A stretch of DNA of 5,887 nt. It comes from an uncultured Verrucomicrobia subdivision 3 bacterium. Lineage in GTDB: Bacteria > Verrucomicrobiota > Verrucomicrobiia > Limisphaerales > DASXHY01. Location: contig CALBZA010000076.1 of the NCBI GenBank assembly GCA_937890005.1, positions 1 through 5,887 on the forward strand, written 5' to 3'. Of this stretch, positions 1 to 5,869 are shown one piece after another. Position 1 is the first letter of the stretch, and every line of letters begins with the position of its first letter. A program made the position numbers and the translations under genes. The notes below the pieces were generated by a model. The model worked only from the letters and a program-made list of their open reading frames with translations. It was not told the origin of the DNA and searched no databases.

Positions 1-962
1 CGCTCGCCTTCGACAGCGACGAGATCAACGCCATCGTCAAAGACCTGAAGCTGCTGAAGGTGCTCTTCAAAAACAAAATGGAGGCATTCAACAGGAGGGC
101 GGACTTTCCAGTCCGCCTGTCCGGACCAGATACGGGTTGGAAAACCCGCGCTCCGTTCGAATTCAACGACAAGGACGTGGACGGGCTGATCGAGCACTTC
201 CGCGATCCCGAGCGGCGGAAGGCGTTTTTTAAGGAATACAAGGAGATTGAGATGCTCTACGAAATCATCTCACCCGACGCGTTCCTGCGGCCGTTCATTG
301 CGAATTACGGCACGCTGACGGCCATCTACCACGTCGTTCGCAAAGCCTACATGAAAACGGTGCAGGTTGATCGGGAGTTTCAGCGCAAAACCAACCTGCT
401 CGTGCAGGAACAGGTTGGGAGCTACGGCGTGGCGCAGGTGGAGGAGTTTGTGGAGATCAATGCCGGGACCATCGAACTGATCAAGAAGAAGCAGGGCGGT
501 GACAACACGAAGGTTATCAATCTGATCAAGAGCATCGAGAAGCTGGCTGAGGAAGGCAGCGACGATCCGTATCTGATTGCGATGGCCGAGCGCGCCCAGG
601 CCGTGCAGGAGAGTTTCGAGCAGCGCCAGACCAGCACCGCCGAGGCGCTGGAAGCGCTGCTGAAGGAGGTCGAGACGAATGAGATTCGAAAAAAGGAGCA
701 GGCGGAGAAGTCGTTCGACGGGTTAACCTACTTCGTCTATCGCAGTCTGCTGGACGCGAAGATTGAGAACGCGGAAGCCGTCAGCCGGAAGATTCGCCAG
801 GCCTTTGCCGATCATTCTAACTGGAAGAAGAGCGAGAACGCGCTGCGCGAGCTCCGCAAGCAGGTCACCTTCGCCATCTTCGCCGAGACGGACGATCTCG
901 ACCGGGTGACCGCGATGGTGAACGAACTGTTCACACTGTTGGAAAAGGCGGATCGAATCTGA
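1..962 (+). CDS. hsdR: Type I restriction enzyme R subunit, C-terminal part (5' end outside window)
   Basis: HsdR is the motor and nuclease subunit of type I restriction-modification complexes; it translocates unmodified DNA with ATP and cuts it. The reading frame is open from base 3 to the TGA at 960-962, giving ~319 residues with no start inside the window, so the nuclease and helicase domains lie upstream. What is visible is the helical C-terminal region (EcoR124_C/DUF3387-like) that contacts the methylase core. Family-typical stretches are FKNKMEAF, IEHFRDPERRKAFFKEYKEIE, YEIISPDAFLRPFI, VDREFQRKTNLLVQE, KVINLIKSIEKLAEE, IAMAERAQAVQESFEQRQTS and a C-terminal ALRELRKQVTFAIF. The end matches the normal family terminus, so the gene is complete on this side. 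Oddity: codons at 93-167 encode an Arg-, Gly- and Pro-rich stretch (RRADFPVRLSGPDTGWKTRAPF) that comes from an inserted palindromic element. Without it the text reads KMEAFNDKDVDGLIEHF. The frame survives, so the protein may still work. Family assignment is firm; activity is inferred. Confidence 0.93.
   Translation, partial: LAFDSDEINAIVKDLKLLKVLFKNKMEAFNRRADFPVRLSGPDTGWKTRAPFEFNDKDVDGLIEHFRDPERRKAFFKEYKEIEMLYEIISPDAFLRPFIANYGTLTAIYHVVRKAYMKTVQVDREFQRKTNLLVQEQVGSYGVAQVEEFVEINAGTIELIKKKQGGDNTKVINLIKSIEKLAEEGSDDPYLIAMAERAQAVQESFEQRQTSTAEALEALLKEVETNEIRKKEQAEKSFDGLTYFVYRSLLDAKIENAEAVSRKIRQAFADHSNWKKSENALRELRKQVTFAIFAETDDLDRVTAMVNELFTLLEKADRI
86..167. repeat. Two-hairpin palindromic element inserted in frame in hsdR, with 7-bp flanking duplication
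   Basis: Two tight inverted repeats lie side by side. The first is ggcggact (98-105), loop ttcc, agtccgcc (110-117). The second is cgggtt (133-138), loop ggaa, aacccg (143-148). The block is flanked by the direct repeat attcaac at 86-92 and 161-167, which looks like a target-site duplication. Collapsing the two copies removes exactly 75 bp (25 codons) and leaves a plausible HsdR sequence. The element core is thus about 93-160 (68 bp). It encodes no protein of its own; it resembles REP/MITE-like elements mobilised in trans and, in being translated in frame, Rickettsia palindromic elements. That similarity is one of style; no family name is claimed. Only one copy is present in the window. Confidence 0.62.
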
Positions 963-966
963 AGCG

Positions 967-1293
967 ATGAACGCCATGGAAAAGAAAGCAGCGTTCAAAG
1001 ATCGCGTCCACCGATGGGCCGAGAAGCTCGACGTGAAGATCGTTTGGCTCGGCGTCCGCCCGATGCGCAACAAATGGGCGTCTTGTTCCACATCGGGTCA
1101 TCTCAATTTCAATGACGAGTTGCTCGGTCTCGACCAGAAGCTTTGGGATTACGTCATCGTTCATGAATTGCTGCATTTCTTCGTCCCCAACCACGGCAGG
1201 CTTTGGAAGAGTTTGATGAGGGCGCATCTGGGAGATTACGAACGCCTTTCAGATCGTTTGCAAAAGGAAAGTCGTTGGGAGGGGCGTCACTGA
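967..1293 (+). CDS. Small YgjP-like zinc metallopeptidase (M48/COG1451 type)
   Basis: The 108-residue product carries the zinc-peptidase motif HELLH at residues 66-70, with a third likely ligand His76 in VPNHGRLW. Upstream is the family signature VRPMRNKWASCSTSGHLNFN (residues 30-49), the RWGSC-like strand typical of YgjP/COG1451 proteins. Full-length relatives are roughly 170-240 residues with an N-terminal beta-rich half; only the catalytic half is present here. Compact forms of about this size are, to my knowledge, often found directly after hsdR, so this is probably not a truncation. No signal peptide or membrane helix is visible; it should be cytoplasmic. ATG at 967 lies 4 bases after the hsdR stop; ATG at 976 is an alternative, and neither has a strong Shine-Dalgarno. 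The spacing implies co-transcription with the restriction genes. Substrate and role are unknown: regulation or turnover of the restriction complex is a guess. Confidence 0.85.
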   Translation: MNAMEKKAAFKDRVHRWAEKLDVKIVWLGVRPMRNKWASCSTSGHLNFNDELLGLDQKLWDYVIVHELLHFFVPNHGRLWKSLMRAHLGDYERLSDRLQKESRWEGRH

Positions 1294-1496
1294 TGCGCAC
1301 CGCGCTGTTCCGTTTCTCTTCCTCTTTCTCGAGGCGTTTCCAGTTGAAGTAATAGGGTTTCCAATTCACCAACTCTACGATTGGCTTTCATTGTCTCTTC
1401 GAAAAATCCATTTCGCTCCTTGTTCAATTGTTCAATGAGAAGATCCTTGCCCCGATTCGTGATCTTCAAGTCCAACACCTCACGCTCTGGAATCAA
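1287..1496 (-). pseudogene. C-terminal coiled-coil remnant of an unidentified protein
   Basis: On the minus strand a frame open from 1562 down to the TGA at 1289-1287 encodes, from about Leu/TTG 1496, a well-formed heptad-like segment: VLDLKITNRGKDLLIEQLNKER followed by NGFFEETMKANRRVGELETLLLQLE. Unlike the other antisense frames here it reads like real protein: balanced Leu, Glu and Lys, and no Arg/Pro/Cys scatter. It resembles the C-terminal coiled coils of small helix-turn-helix proteins found in bacterial accessory regions, but no DNA-binding domain precedes it: upstream codons (1497-1562) turn into an Arg-rich, unconvincing sequence and then a stop. I therefore read it as the tail of a gene whose front was lost or replaced. 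Its end overlaps the metallopeptidase stop by 7 bases, convergently. A short intact gene with a TTG start is the alternative; no ribosome binding site supports it. Confidence 0.4.
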
Positions 1497-1771
1497 CCTG
1501 AAGCTGGAAGAGTTCGCCCGCCATCGCGGGACGCGGCTTTGGGCATGAAGTCGAAATTCATCTCACCTCATCAAACTACTGTCGTTCAATTGCGCCCTGC
1601 TGGTGATTGCCGATCCGGAGAGCGGCGTGGGGACTTGAACAACGGTGAGTTTGCTGCGCGGTTTAAGTTTGTGCCTGCTTGAATACAGTGGATACGTTTG
1701 GTTTGTCCCTGACGCTGCGTGATGCTGGTCCCAATTAAAATTAATCGATTCCGCTCTCCGAATTGTAAAAC

Positions 1772-1801
1772 GAGGCATCGACTTCGGAGGCATCGACTTC
1801 G
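1772..1801. repeat. Tandem duplication of a 15-bp unit (two copies)
   Basis: The unit gaggcatcgacttcg occurs at 1772-1786 and is repeated without change at 1787-1801, immediately before the proposed TTG start of the sensor kinase. If the upstream start were used, it would be translated as a repeated Arg/His/Leu-rich pentapeptide. As the second copy supplies the ggagg used as the candidate ribosome binding site, the duplication may affect translation initiation. Confidence 0.85.
1786..1790 (+). promoter_or_regulatory. Candidate ribosome binding site for the sensor kinase
   Basis: The sequence ggagg lies 12 bases before TTG 1803. The spacing is longer than ideal, but it is the only good Shine-Dalgarno match near any possible start of this gene. 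The earlier GTG 1719 and ATG 1722 have none, and their use would add an Arg-rich ~28-residue stretch in front of a normal signal peptide. Confidence 0.3.
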
Positions 1802-1802
1802 C

Positions 1803-4800
1803 TTGAATGACGAACGAACCACTTCAGGCAGGATCTCTGCGCGTTGGTCTGCCTTGCTGGTGATGCTGCTTCTGGGCGGGCTGCCGTTTGGGTTGGCAGG
1901 CGCGCAAGAGCCGATGTCACGATTGCTGGATACATTCGGTTTTTCCTACTGGGGCCGGGATCATGGCATGCCCGAGGTGGCGGTAGTATTCGTGGATGTG
2001 TCGTCGGACGGCTTTGTTTGGTGTCTCACCCCAAATCACCTGCTGGCGTTCGATGGGCAGCACTTCGAGGATTATGGCGCGCTTGATACCACGGGTGCCG
2101 CTGCTGTGCCGTATCCAATCCTCTTCCGCGGTTGGAGTGCTGAGAAGAACGGGACGCCCTGGATCCATGGTCAACGCGGCGCAATGTGGCGCGGGCCCGA
2201 CGGATGGCGGCGGCTGGATCTGACAGAAGGGTATCGAAGCATCCTCGCAATGCCGTTGGATATTGCGGGCCGGTTTTGGGCCGTCACGGAAGACGGCGTA
2301 TGGCGTGTCGAGCAAAACCAACTCGTGCCGGTCGCGCGTTCGACGGTGAAAATAATGACGGCGGTCGCCGATCCGAAAGGAGGCCTGCGAATCGGTTCGA
2401 CAGCGGGTCTCTTCCATTTTGCCGGAGAGGACTTCACCCCGGTGGTCGCGGGCGAGTACGGCAGTCTCGATGAGGTCGTTTGTATGGAACGCGGACGGAC
2501 GATTGACTGGATCATCTGCGCTCGACAGGGGTTGATTCTGCAAAAGGGCGCGGAGTGGAAGCGTGTGCCGCTGCCATTTGCGTCGAGTCAGGTCACGCGG
2601 GTGCTGGAGGATGATGCCGGGGCGATTTGGGTGGGAACCAAGCAGGGGTTGTATCGCTATGCCGACGGAATCTGGAGTGAGTTGAGCGCGCGCGATGTGG
2701 CCAATCCTGTCAACGTGCTCTCGCTTGTGACGGATGCGGAGAATCGCATCTGGGTTGGCACGAGTGACGGCCTGTTCTGTTTGCGAAAAAAGTTGGTGCG
2801 GACGCTTCTGGTCAATCCGCGTCAAGGTCGGCAGCCCATCAGCAGTCTGGCGGTGCTTGACGGAACCAATCTTTGGGCTGGCAGTCTCAGCGATGGATTG
2901 TTGCGTGCCGAAGGGTCGGAATTGAAACCCGTCACGGGTTTCGGGCTTCCCGCGCGCGCCATGGTTACGGCGCTGGCTCCGGCCGACCAGGGCACGCTTT
3001 GGGTGGGAACCCTGGGCGATCACCTTTTTCTGCTTTCCTCAAACAAGGCGACGAGGATCGTTGAAGCGCCCAGGTCGCCCCAAAGCGCCCGTGAGATCAC
3101 GGTGGTTCGCGCGGGGGAATCCAACCGCTTGTGGGTCGGGACGTGGCAGGGCGTGTTTCAATTGAGCAGCTCCGGGAGCAACTCTGTCGCGAAGATGGAA
3201 TTGGAGCCGGTGCCGATGCGCAACACAGGGTCGCGATCCCTGTCGCCTGTGATGGGCCGCGTCTCGGCACTTGCCACCGAGCAGGACGGAAGCGTCTGGC
3301 TTGGTTATGAAGGACTGTGGGTGCTGCGGCGCTATCGGAATCCCATGACCGTGGTTTATGGCTATGGCTGGGGTTTGCCGGGGCCCAATGTGCGAACCTT
3401 CTTTCGCGATCGCGACGGTCGTTTGTGGGCCGGCACCAGCCTTGGACTGGGGCGATTGGCAGACAACGAATGGCAGAAGGTGCTGCGCGAACACAACCTC
3501 TTCGCCGAGAATCAGGACGAACGGGCTCGGGATCGCGCCCACTGGCAGACCAAACTTCGACAAAAGCTTCTGTGGCAAAGCATGGGCGCAGCGGAGGGAC
3601 TGGTGGATGCCGACATTCGCCAGATCATCGAGGATGACTTTGGCCGGTTCTGGCTTGGGACGCGAAAGGGCATCCAGGTTTGCAAGCGGAGTCAACTGGA
3701 GGCGGTCCTGGACGGAAAGGCTCCGTTCATCGAAGGACAGGTTCTCGGCGTTTCAGAAGGCATGGCCAGCGAGGAATGCACGCTGGGTGCCAGCCCGGGG
3801 GCGGTGCGGGATGCGCTGGGGCGACTCTATTTTGCCACGATGGACGGAGTGGTGGTGGTGGATCCGGCGGCGATCAGTCCGCCCACCAACCGACTGCCGG
3901 TCTTCCTGCAACAGGTTGTGGCCGGAGACAGCGTGGTCTTTCGGAGGGATGCCCTGTCGCCCATCTCCATTTCAAACCAAGCGGTGCGGCAGCCAGACAA
4001 TCCGGTCATGTCCCTCCCTTTGGGTCAGCGCAACGTGGAATTCGTCTTCTCGACACCGGACTATGATTCGCCAACGCGTGTGCATTTCCGCTGGAAGCTG
4101 GATGGGATCGACCCTGATTGGTCCGAACCGCGAACCGAACGAAGGGCCTCGTATCCGCGTCTTTCGCCCGGTGATTATGCCTTTCGCGTGATGGTGGGCG
4201 CAAACGGCGTCTGGCGGGAATCGGAAGCTCCGTTCCGCTTTCGGGTTCGTCCTTATCCCCATGAAATGCCCGCAGTCCAACTCGTCGCCGGGGCCTTTCT
4301 GACCGTCGCCGTCGGATTGGGCGCATGGCGATTGGAGCGGCTCCGCAGCCGGCGTCGGATGCGACAGCTCGAGCACGAACGCGCCCTCGAACGCGAACGC
4401 ACGCGCATCTCCCGCGATCTCCACGACGAACTCGGCGTTGGCCTGACGGAAATTGGTTTGCTCGGGGACGTGGTCGCCGCAACCCCGCCGTCGGAGGCCA
4501 ACGCGAATTCAGAAGTGGCGGGTGAAATCAGCGGACGCGCGCGCGGACTCGTTGCGGCGCTGGATGAAATTGTCTGGGCCATCAATCCAGCCAACGACAA
4601 TTCGCTCGCGCTCGGCGACTATTTTTCCCGCTACGCGCAGAACCTGCTCCAGCGCGCCGGGCTTCGCTGCCAGATTGACGTGGCGTCGGTTTCCCGGGAC
4701 GCCAGGGTGAGTGCCGAGATGCGGCACCAGCTGTTCCTTGCTTTTAAGGAGGCGTTGAATAACGTTCTCACGCATGCCCGCGCCACCGAAGTTTGCATCG

Positions 4801-5003
4801 GCATCGCCCTTGAAAACAGCTGCCTGACGATTCGCGTGGCGGATAACGGATCCGGCATCGGTCCCGCGGCCACGACAGGATCTCCCGATGGTTTGCACGG
4901 CATGCGTGAGCGCCTGACTCAGATCGGCGGGGCCTGTGAAATCCGGAGCGTGCCCTCGGGCGGCACCACGGTGATCTTCACTCTGCCGGTTCATAGCCTA
5001 TGA
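1803..5003 (+). CDS. Propeller-type sensor histidine kinase (Reg_prop, Y_Y_Y, HisKA_3, HATPase)
   Basis: Membrane sensor kinase that reads an extracytoplasmic signal and phosphorylates the regulator encoded next. Numbering from TTG 1803 (1066 residues): a signal peptide with hydrophobic core ALLVMLLLGGLPFGLAG, cleavage likely near AGA-QE (~34); beta-propeller repeats with [IVLF]W[VAL]G[TSY] motifs at about 275, 316, 357, 399, 443, 498, 541 and 616 and a variant LYFAT at 675, plus weaker blades before; a Y_Y_Y domain ~742-818; one membrane helix ~824-842; HisKA_3 with RTRISRDLHDELG, phospho-acceptor His874; HATPase with N box EALNN (Asn986-987), G1 DNGSGIG (Asp1014) and GLHGMRERL. No receiver or DNA-binding domain is fused, so it is a classical, not hybrid, kinase. 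Its stop overlaps the regulator start (ATGA). Odd points: Val879 replaces the Gln of the HisKA_3 DxxxQ motif, and one inter-blade gap is enlarged. The start is uncertain: GTG 1719 or ATG 1722 would lengthen the N-terminus. The ligand is unknown; relatives sense carbohydrates in Bacteroidota. Confidence 0.93.
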   Translation: MNDERTTSGRISARWSALLVMLLLGGLPFGLAGAQEPMSRLLDTFGFSYWGRDHGMPEVAVVFVDVSSDGFVWCLTPNHLLAFDGQHFEDYGALDTTGAAAVPYPILFRGWSAEKNGTPWIHGQRGAMWRGPDGWRRLDLTEGYRSILAMPLDIAGRFWAVTEDGVWRVEQNQLVPVARSTVKIMTAVADPKGGLRIGSTAGLFHFAGEDFTPVVAGEYGSLDEVVCMERGRTIDWIICARQGLILQKGAEWKRVPLPFASSQVTRVLEDDAGAIWVGTKQGLYRYADGIWSELSARDVANPVNVLSLVTDAENRIWVGTSDGLFCLRKKLVRTLLVNPRQGRQPISSLAVLDGTNLWAGSLSDGLLRAEGSELKPVTGFGLPARAMVTALAPADQGTLWVGTLGDHLFLLSSNKATRIVEAPRSPQSAREITVVRAGESNRLWVGTWQGVFQLSSSGSNSVAKMELEPVPMRNTGSRSLSPVMGRVSALATEQDGSVWLGYEGLWVLRRYRNPMTVVYGYGWGLPGPNVRTFFRDRDGRLWAGTSLGLGRLADNEWQKVLREHNLFAENQDERARDRAHWQTKLRQKLLWQSMGAAEGLVDADIRQIIEDDFGRFWLGTRKGIQVCKRSQLEAVLDGKAPFIEGQVLGVSEGMASEECTLGASPGAVRDALGRLYFATMDGVVVVDPAAISPPTNRLPVFLQQVVAGDSVVFRRDALSPISISNQAVRQPDNPVMSLPLGQRNVEFVFSTPDYDSPTRVHFRWKLDGIDPDWSEPRTERRASYPRLSPGDYAFRVMVGANGVWRESEAPFRFRVRPYPHEMPAVQLVAGAFLTVAVGLGAWRLERLRSRRRMRQLEHERALERERTRISRDLHDELGVGLTEIGLLGDVVAATPPSEANANSEVAGEISGRARGLVAALDEIVWAINPANDNSLALGDYFSRYAQNLLQRAGLRCQIDVASVSRDARVSAEMRHQLFLAFKEALNNVLTHARATEVCIGIALENSCLTIRVADNGSGIGPAATTGSPDGLHGMRERLTQIGGACEIRSVPSGGTTVIFTLPVHSL

Positions 5004-5650
5004 CACCCGTGATTAAATTTGCCCTCGTCGAGGATGATGCGCGTTTTCGCAAGAGCCTCCTTCGCGCCCTGCAAACATCACCCGGTTTCAAGTGCGTGGG
5101 CGAGTTCAACAACGGCGCCGAGGCTGTGGCGGGATTGCCCGCCGCGCAGCCGGACGTGGTCATCATGGACCTGAACCTCCCGGACCAGTCCGGCGCGGAG
5201 GTCACGGCCTTGGTGAAGGACGTAATGCCGGATTTGAATGTGGTTGTGCTCACGGTTTACAACGATGTCGATCACATCTTCAAGGCGCTGCGCGCGGGCG
5301 CGTGCGGTTATCTGCTCAAGCAATCCTCCGGGAAGGAAATCGTGGAAGCCATCACGCTGGCCCACAGCGGTGGATCGCCGATGACGAACGAGATTGCCCG
5401 CAAGGTCCTGGCCGCCTTTGCCGAGCCTCGACCCTCCAGGGAAGCCGGCGAATCGCTCACGCCCCGCGACAAGTCCATTCTTGAACTCGTCGCGCAGGGC
5501 CGATCCAACAAGGAGATTGCCGACCAGCTTTCGCTCACCACCAAGACCGTGGGTTATTATTTGAACGGCATCTACAAGAAACTCCACGTCCAAAGCCGCA
5601 CCCAGGCCGTCAACAAGTATTACGGAAACCGTCCGCGATTGGCGGGCTGA
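5000..5650 (+). CDS. NarL/LuxR-family response regulator
   Basis: Cytoplasmic transcription factor of 216 residues, the predicted partner of the preceding kinase. The receiver domain (~1-122) has the acidic pair Asp12-Asp13, phospho-acceptor Asp57 in VIMDLNLP, Thr85 in VVLTVYND and Lys107 in GYLLKQ, so all key residues are present. A short linker (~140-150) leads to a LuxR/GerE helix-turn-helix (~152-208) with LTPRDKSILELVAQGRSNKEIADQLSL and TVGYYLNGIYKKLHVQSRTQAV. In the recognition region Tyr187 stands where many relatives have His (TVKxH). The length is normal for the family. ATG 5000 overlaps the kinase stop as ATGA, with no clear Shine-Dalgarno, so translation is probably coupled. DNA targets are not visible here; autoregulation is possible but unsupported. 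Family call is firm; pairing with the kinase follows from the operon layout. Confidence 0.95.
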   Translation: MTPVIKFALVEDDARFRKSLLRALQTSPGFKCVGEFNNGAEAVAGLPAAQPDVVIMDLNLPDQSGAEVTALVKDVMPDLNVVVLTVYNDVDHIFKALRAGACGYLLKQSSGKEIVEAITLAHSGGSPMTNEIARKVLAAFAEPRPSREAGESLTPRDKSILELVAQGRSNKEIADQLSLTTKTVGYYLNGIYKKLHVQSRTQAVNKYYGNRPRLAG

Positions 5651-5659
5651 GTTTTGTTT
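5631..5659 (+). terminator. Weak intrinsic terminator candidate after the response regulator
   Basis: A 6-bp stem, gtccgc (5631-5636) with gcgggc (5642-5647) including one G-T pair, has a 5-base loop and is followed after the stop codon by a T-rich run (gttttgttt, 5651-5659). It overlaps the last codons of the regulator. The stem is short, so this is only a candidate. Confidence 0.25.
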
Positions 5660-5720
5660 GGTGCGGGCTGTTCTCATCATTCGAAGATTTGCATCAGTGC
5701 GAGCCGACCTAGACTTTTAC

Positions 5721-5771
5721 AGGATGGGCCTGATGGTTTTTCCTGCCATCCTCCGGCGATCAAGATGGCAG
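5721..5771 (+). repeat. Two overlapping, mutually exclusive inverted repeats between genes
   Basis: aggatgg (5721-5727) can pair with ccatcct (5746-5752), with a T-run in the loop. Alternatively ctgccatc (5743-5750) can pair perfectly over 8 bp with gatggcag (5764-5771). Both use the segment ccatc, so the two hairpins cannot coexist. The acaggatgg...ccatcct part also looks like a worn copy of the ACAGGAT-type intergenic repeats seen in some bacterial genomes. No T-run follows the second stem at terminator distance. Function, if any, is unknown. Confidence 0.35.
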
Positions 5772-5776
5772 TTTGC

Positions 5777-5869
5777 ATGAAAATGAATCCCCTGATCACG
5801 GCCGTGCTCATGGTCATGGCTTGCGTGTCGAGCCCGACTTCCGCTATTCGAGGTGGGGTGAGGATATAA
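5777..5869 (+). CDS. Possible small secreted peptide or broken start of a secreted protein
   Basis: ATG 5777 opens a 30-codon frame: MKMNPLITAVLMVMACVSS, then PTSAIRGGVRI and TAA at 5867-5869. The first ~23 residues look like a signal peptide: a Lys near the start, a hydrophobic core, then either PTSA as a cleavage site or VMAC as a loose lipobox. The frame stays open after the stop to the window edge (18 bases). No good Shine-Dalgarno precedes it, although it begins just after the hairpin at 5743-5771. It may be a small peptide, the front of a gene with a premature stop or frameshift, or chance. In-frame extension to TTG 5654 adds noncoding-like sequence and is not favoured. Confidence 0.2.
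   Translation: MKMNPLITAVLMVMACVSSPTSAIRGGVRI

Larger units (their letters stand above)
1497..1802. other. Gene-poor stretch before the sensor kinase
   Basis: No frame in either direction gives a credible protein here. The visible items are a perfect 5-bp hairpin, cccgc (1517-1521), loop catc, gcggg (1526-1530); an AT-rich patch around 1731-1770 (including taaaat at 1736-1741 and tgtaaaa near 1764); and a 15-bp tandem duplication at 1772-1801. The AT-rich patch is the most likely site for the kinase-regulator promoter, but no -35/-10 pair with normal spacing could be fixed. The long antisense and sense frames crossing it have noncoding-like composition. Confidence 0.45.

Noticed and set aside
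1293..1352. Short frame starting at ATG 1293, overlapping the metallopeptidase stop as TGATG
   Set aside because: Only 19 codons, Phe/Ser/Arg-rich, and antisense to the better coiled-coil frame; the overlap is likely accidental.
1703..1745. Possible sigma-70 promoter for the kinase (ttgtcc at 1703-1708 with taaaat at 1736-1741)
   Set aside because: The spacer would be 27 bases, far from 16-18, and no better -35 box is found for the taaaat.
1563..1793. Minus-strand open frames of ~76-78 codons in the gap before the kinase
   Set aside because: Arg/Ser/Pro-scattered composition, no ribosome binding site and no recognisable domain; the frames run through the tandem repeat.
1917..3023. Long minus-strand open frame of 368 codons opposite the sensor kinase
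   Set aside because: It is antisense to clear propeller repeats, is rich in Arg, His and Pro with no domain signature, and is the usual shadow of GC-rich coding DNA.
3358..4191. Plus-strand open frame of 277 codons within the kinase gene in another frame
   Set aside because: Trp-, Arg- and Ser-rich text with no motif; the overlapping frame encodes propeller blades and the start of the Y_Y_Y domain.
5078..5680. Minus-strand open frame of 200 codons opposite the response regulator
   Set aside because: The sense frame has every receiver and helix-turn-helix landmark; the antisense frame has none.
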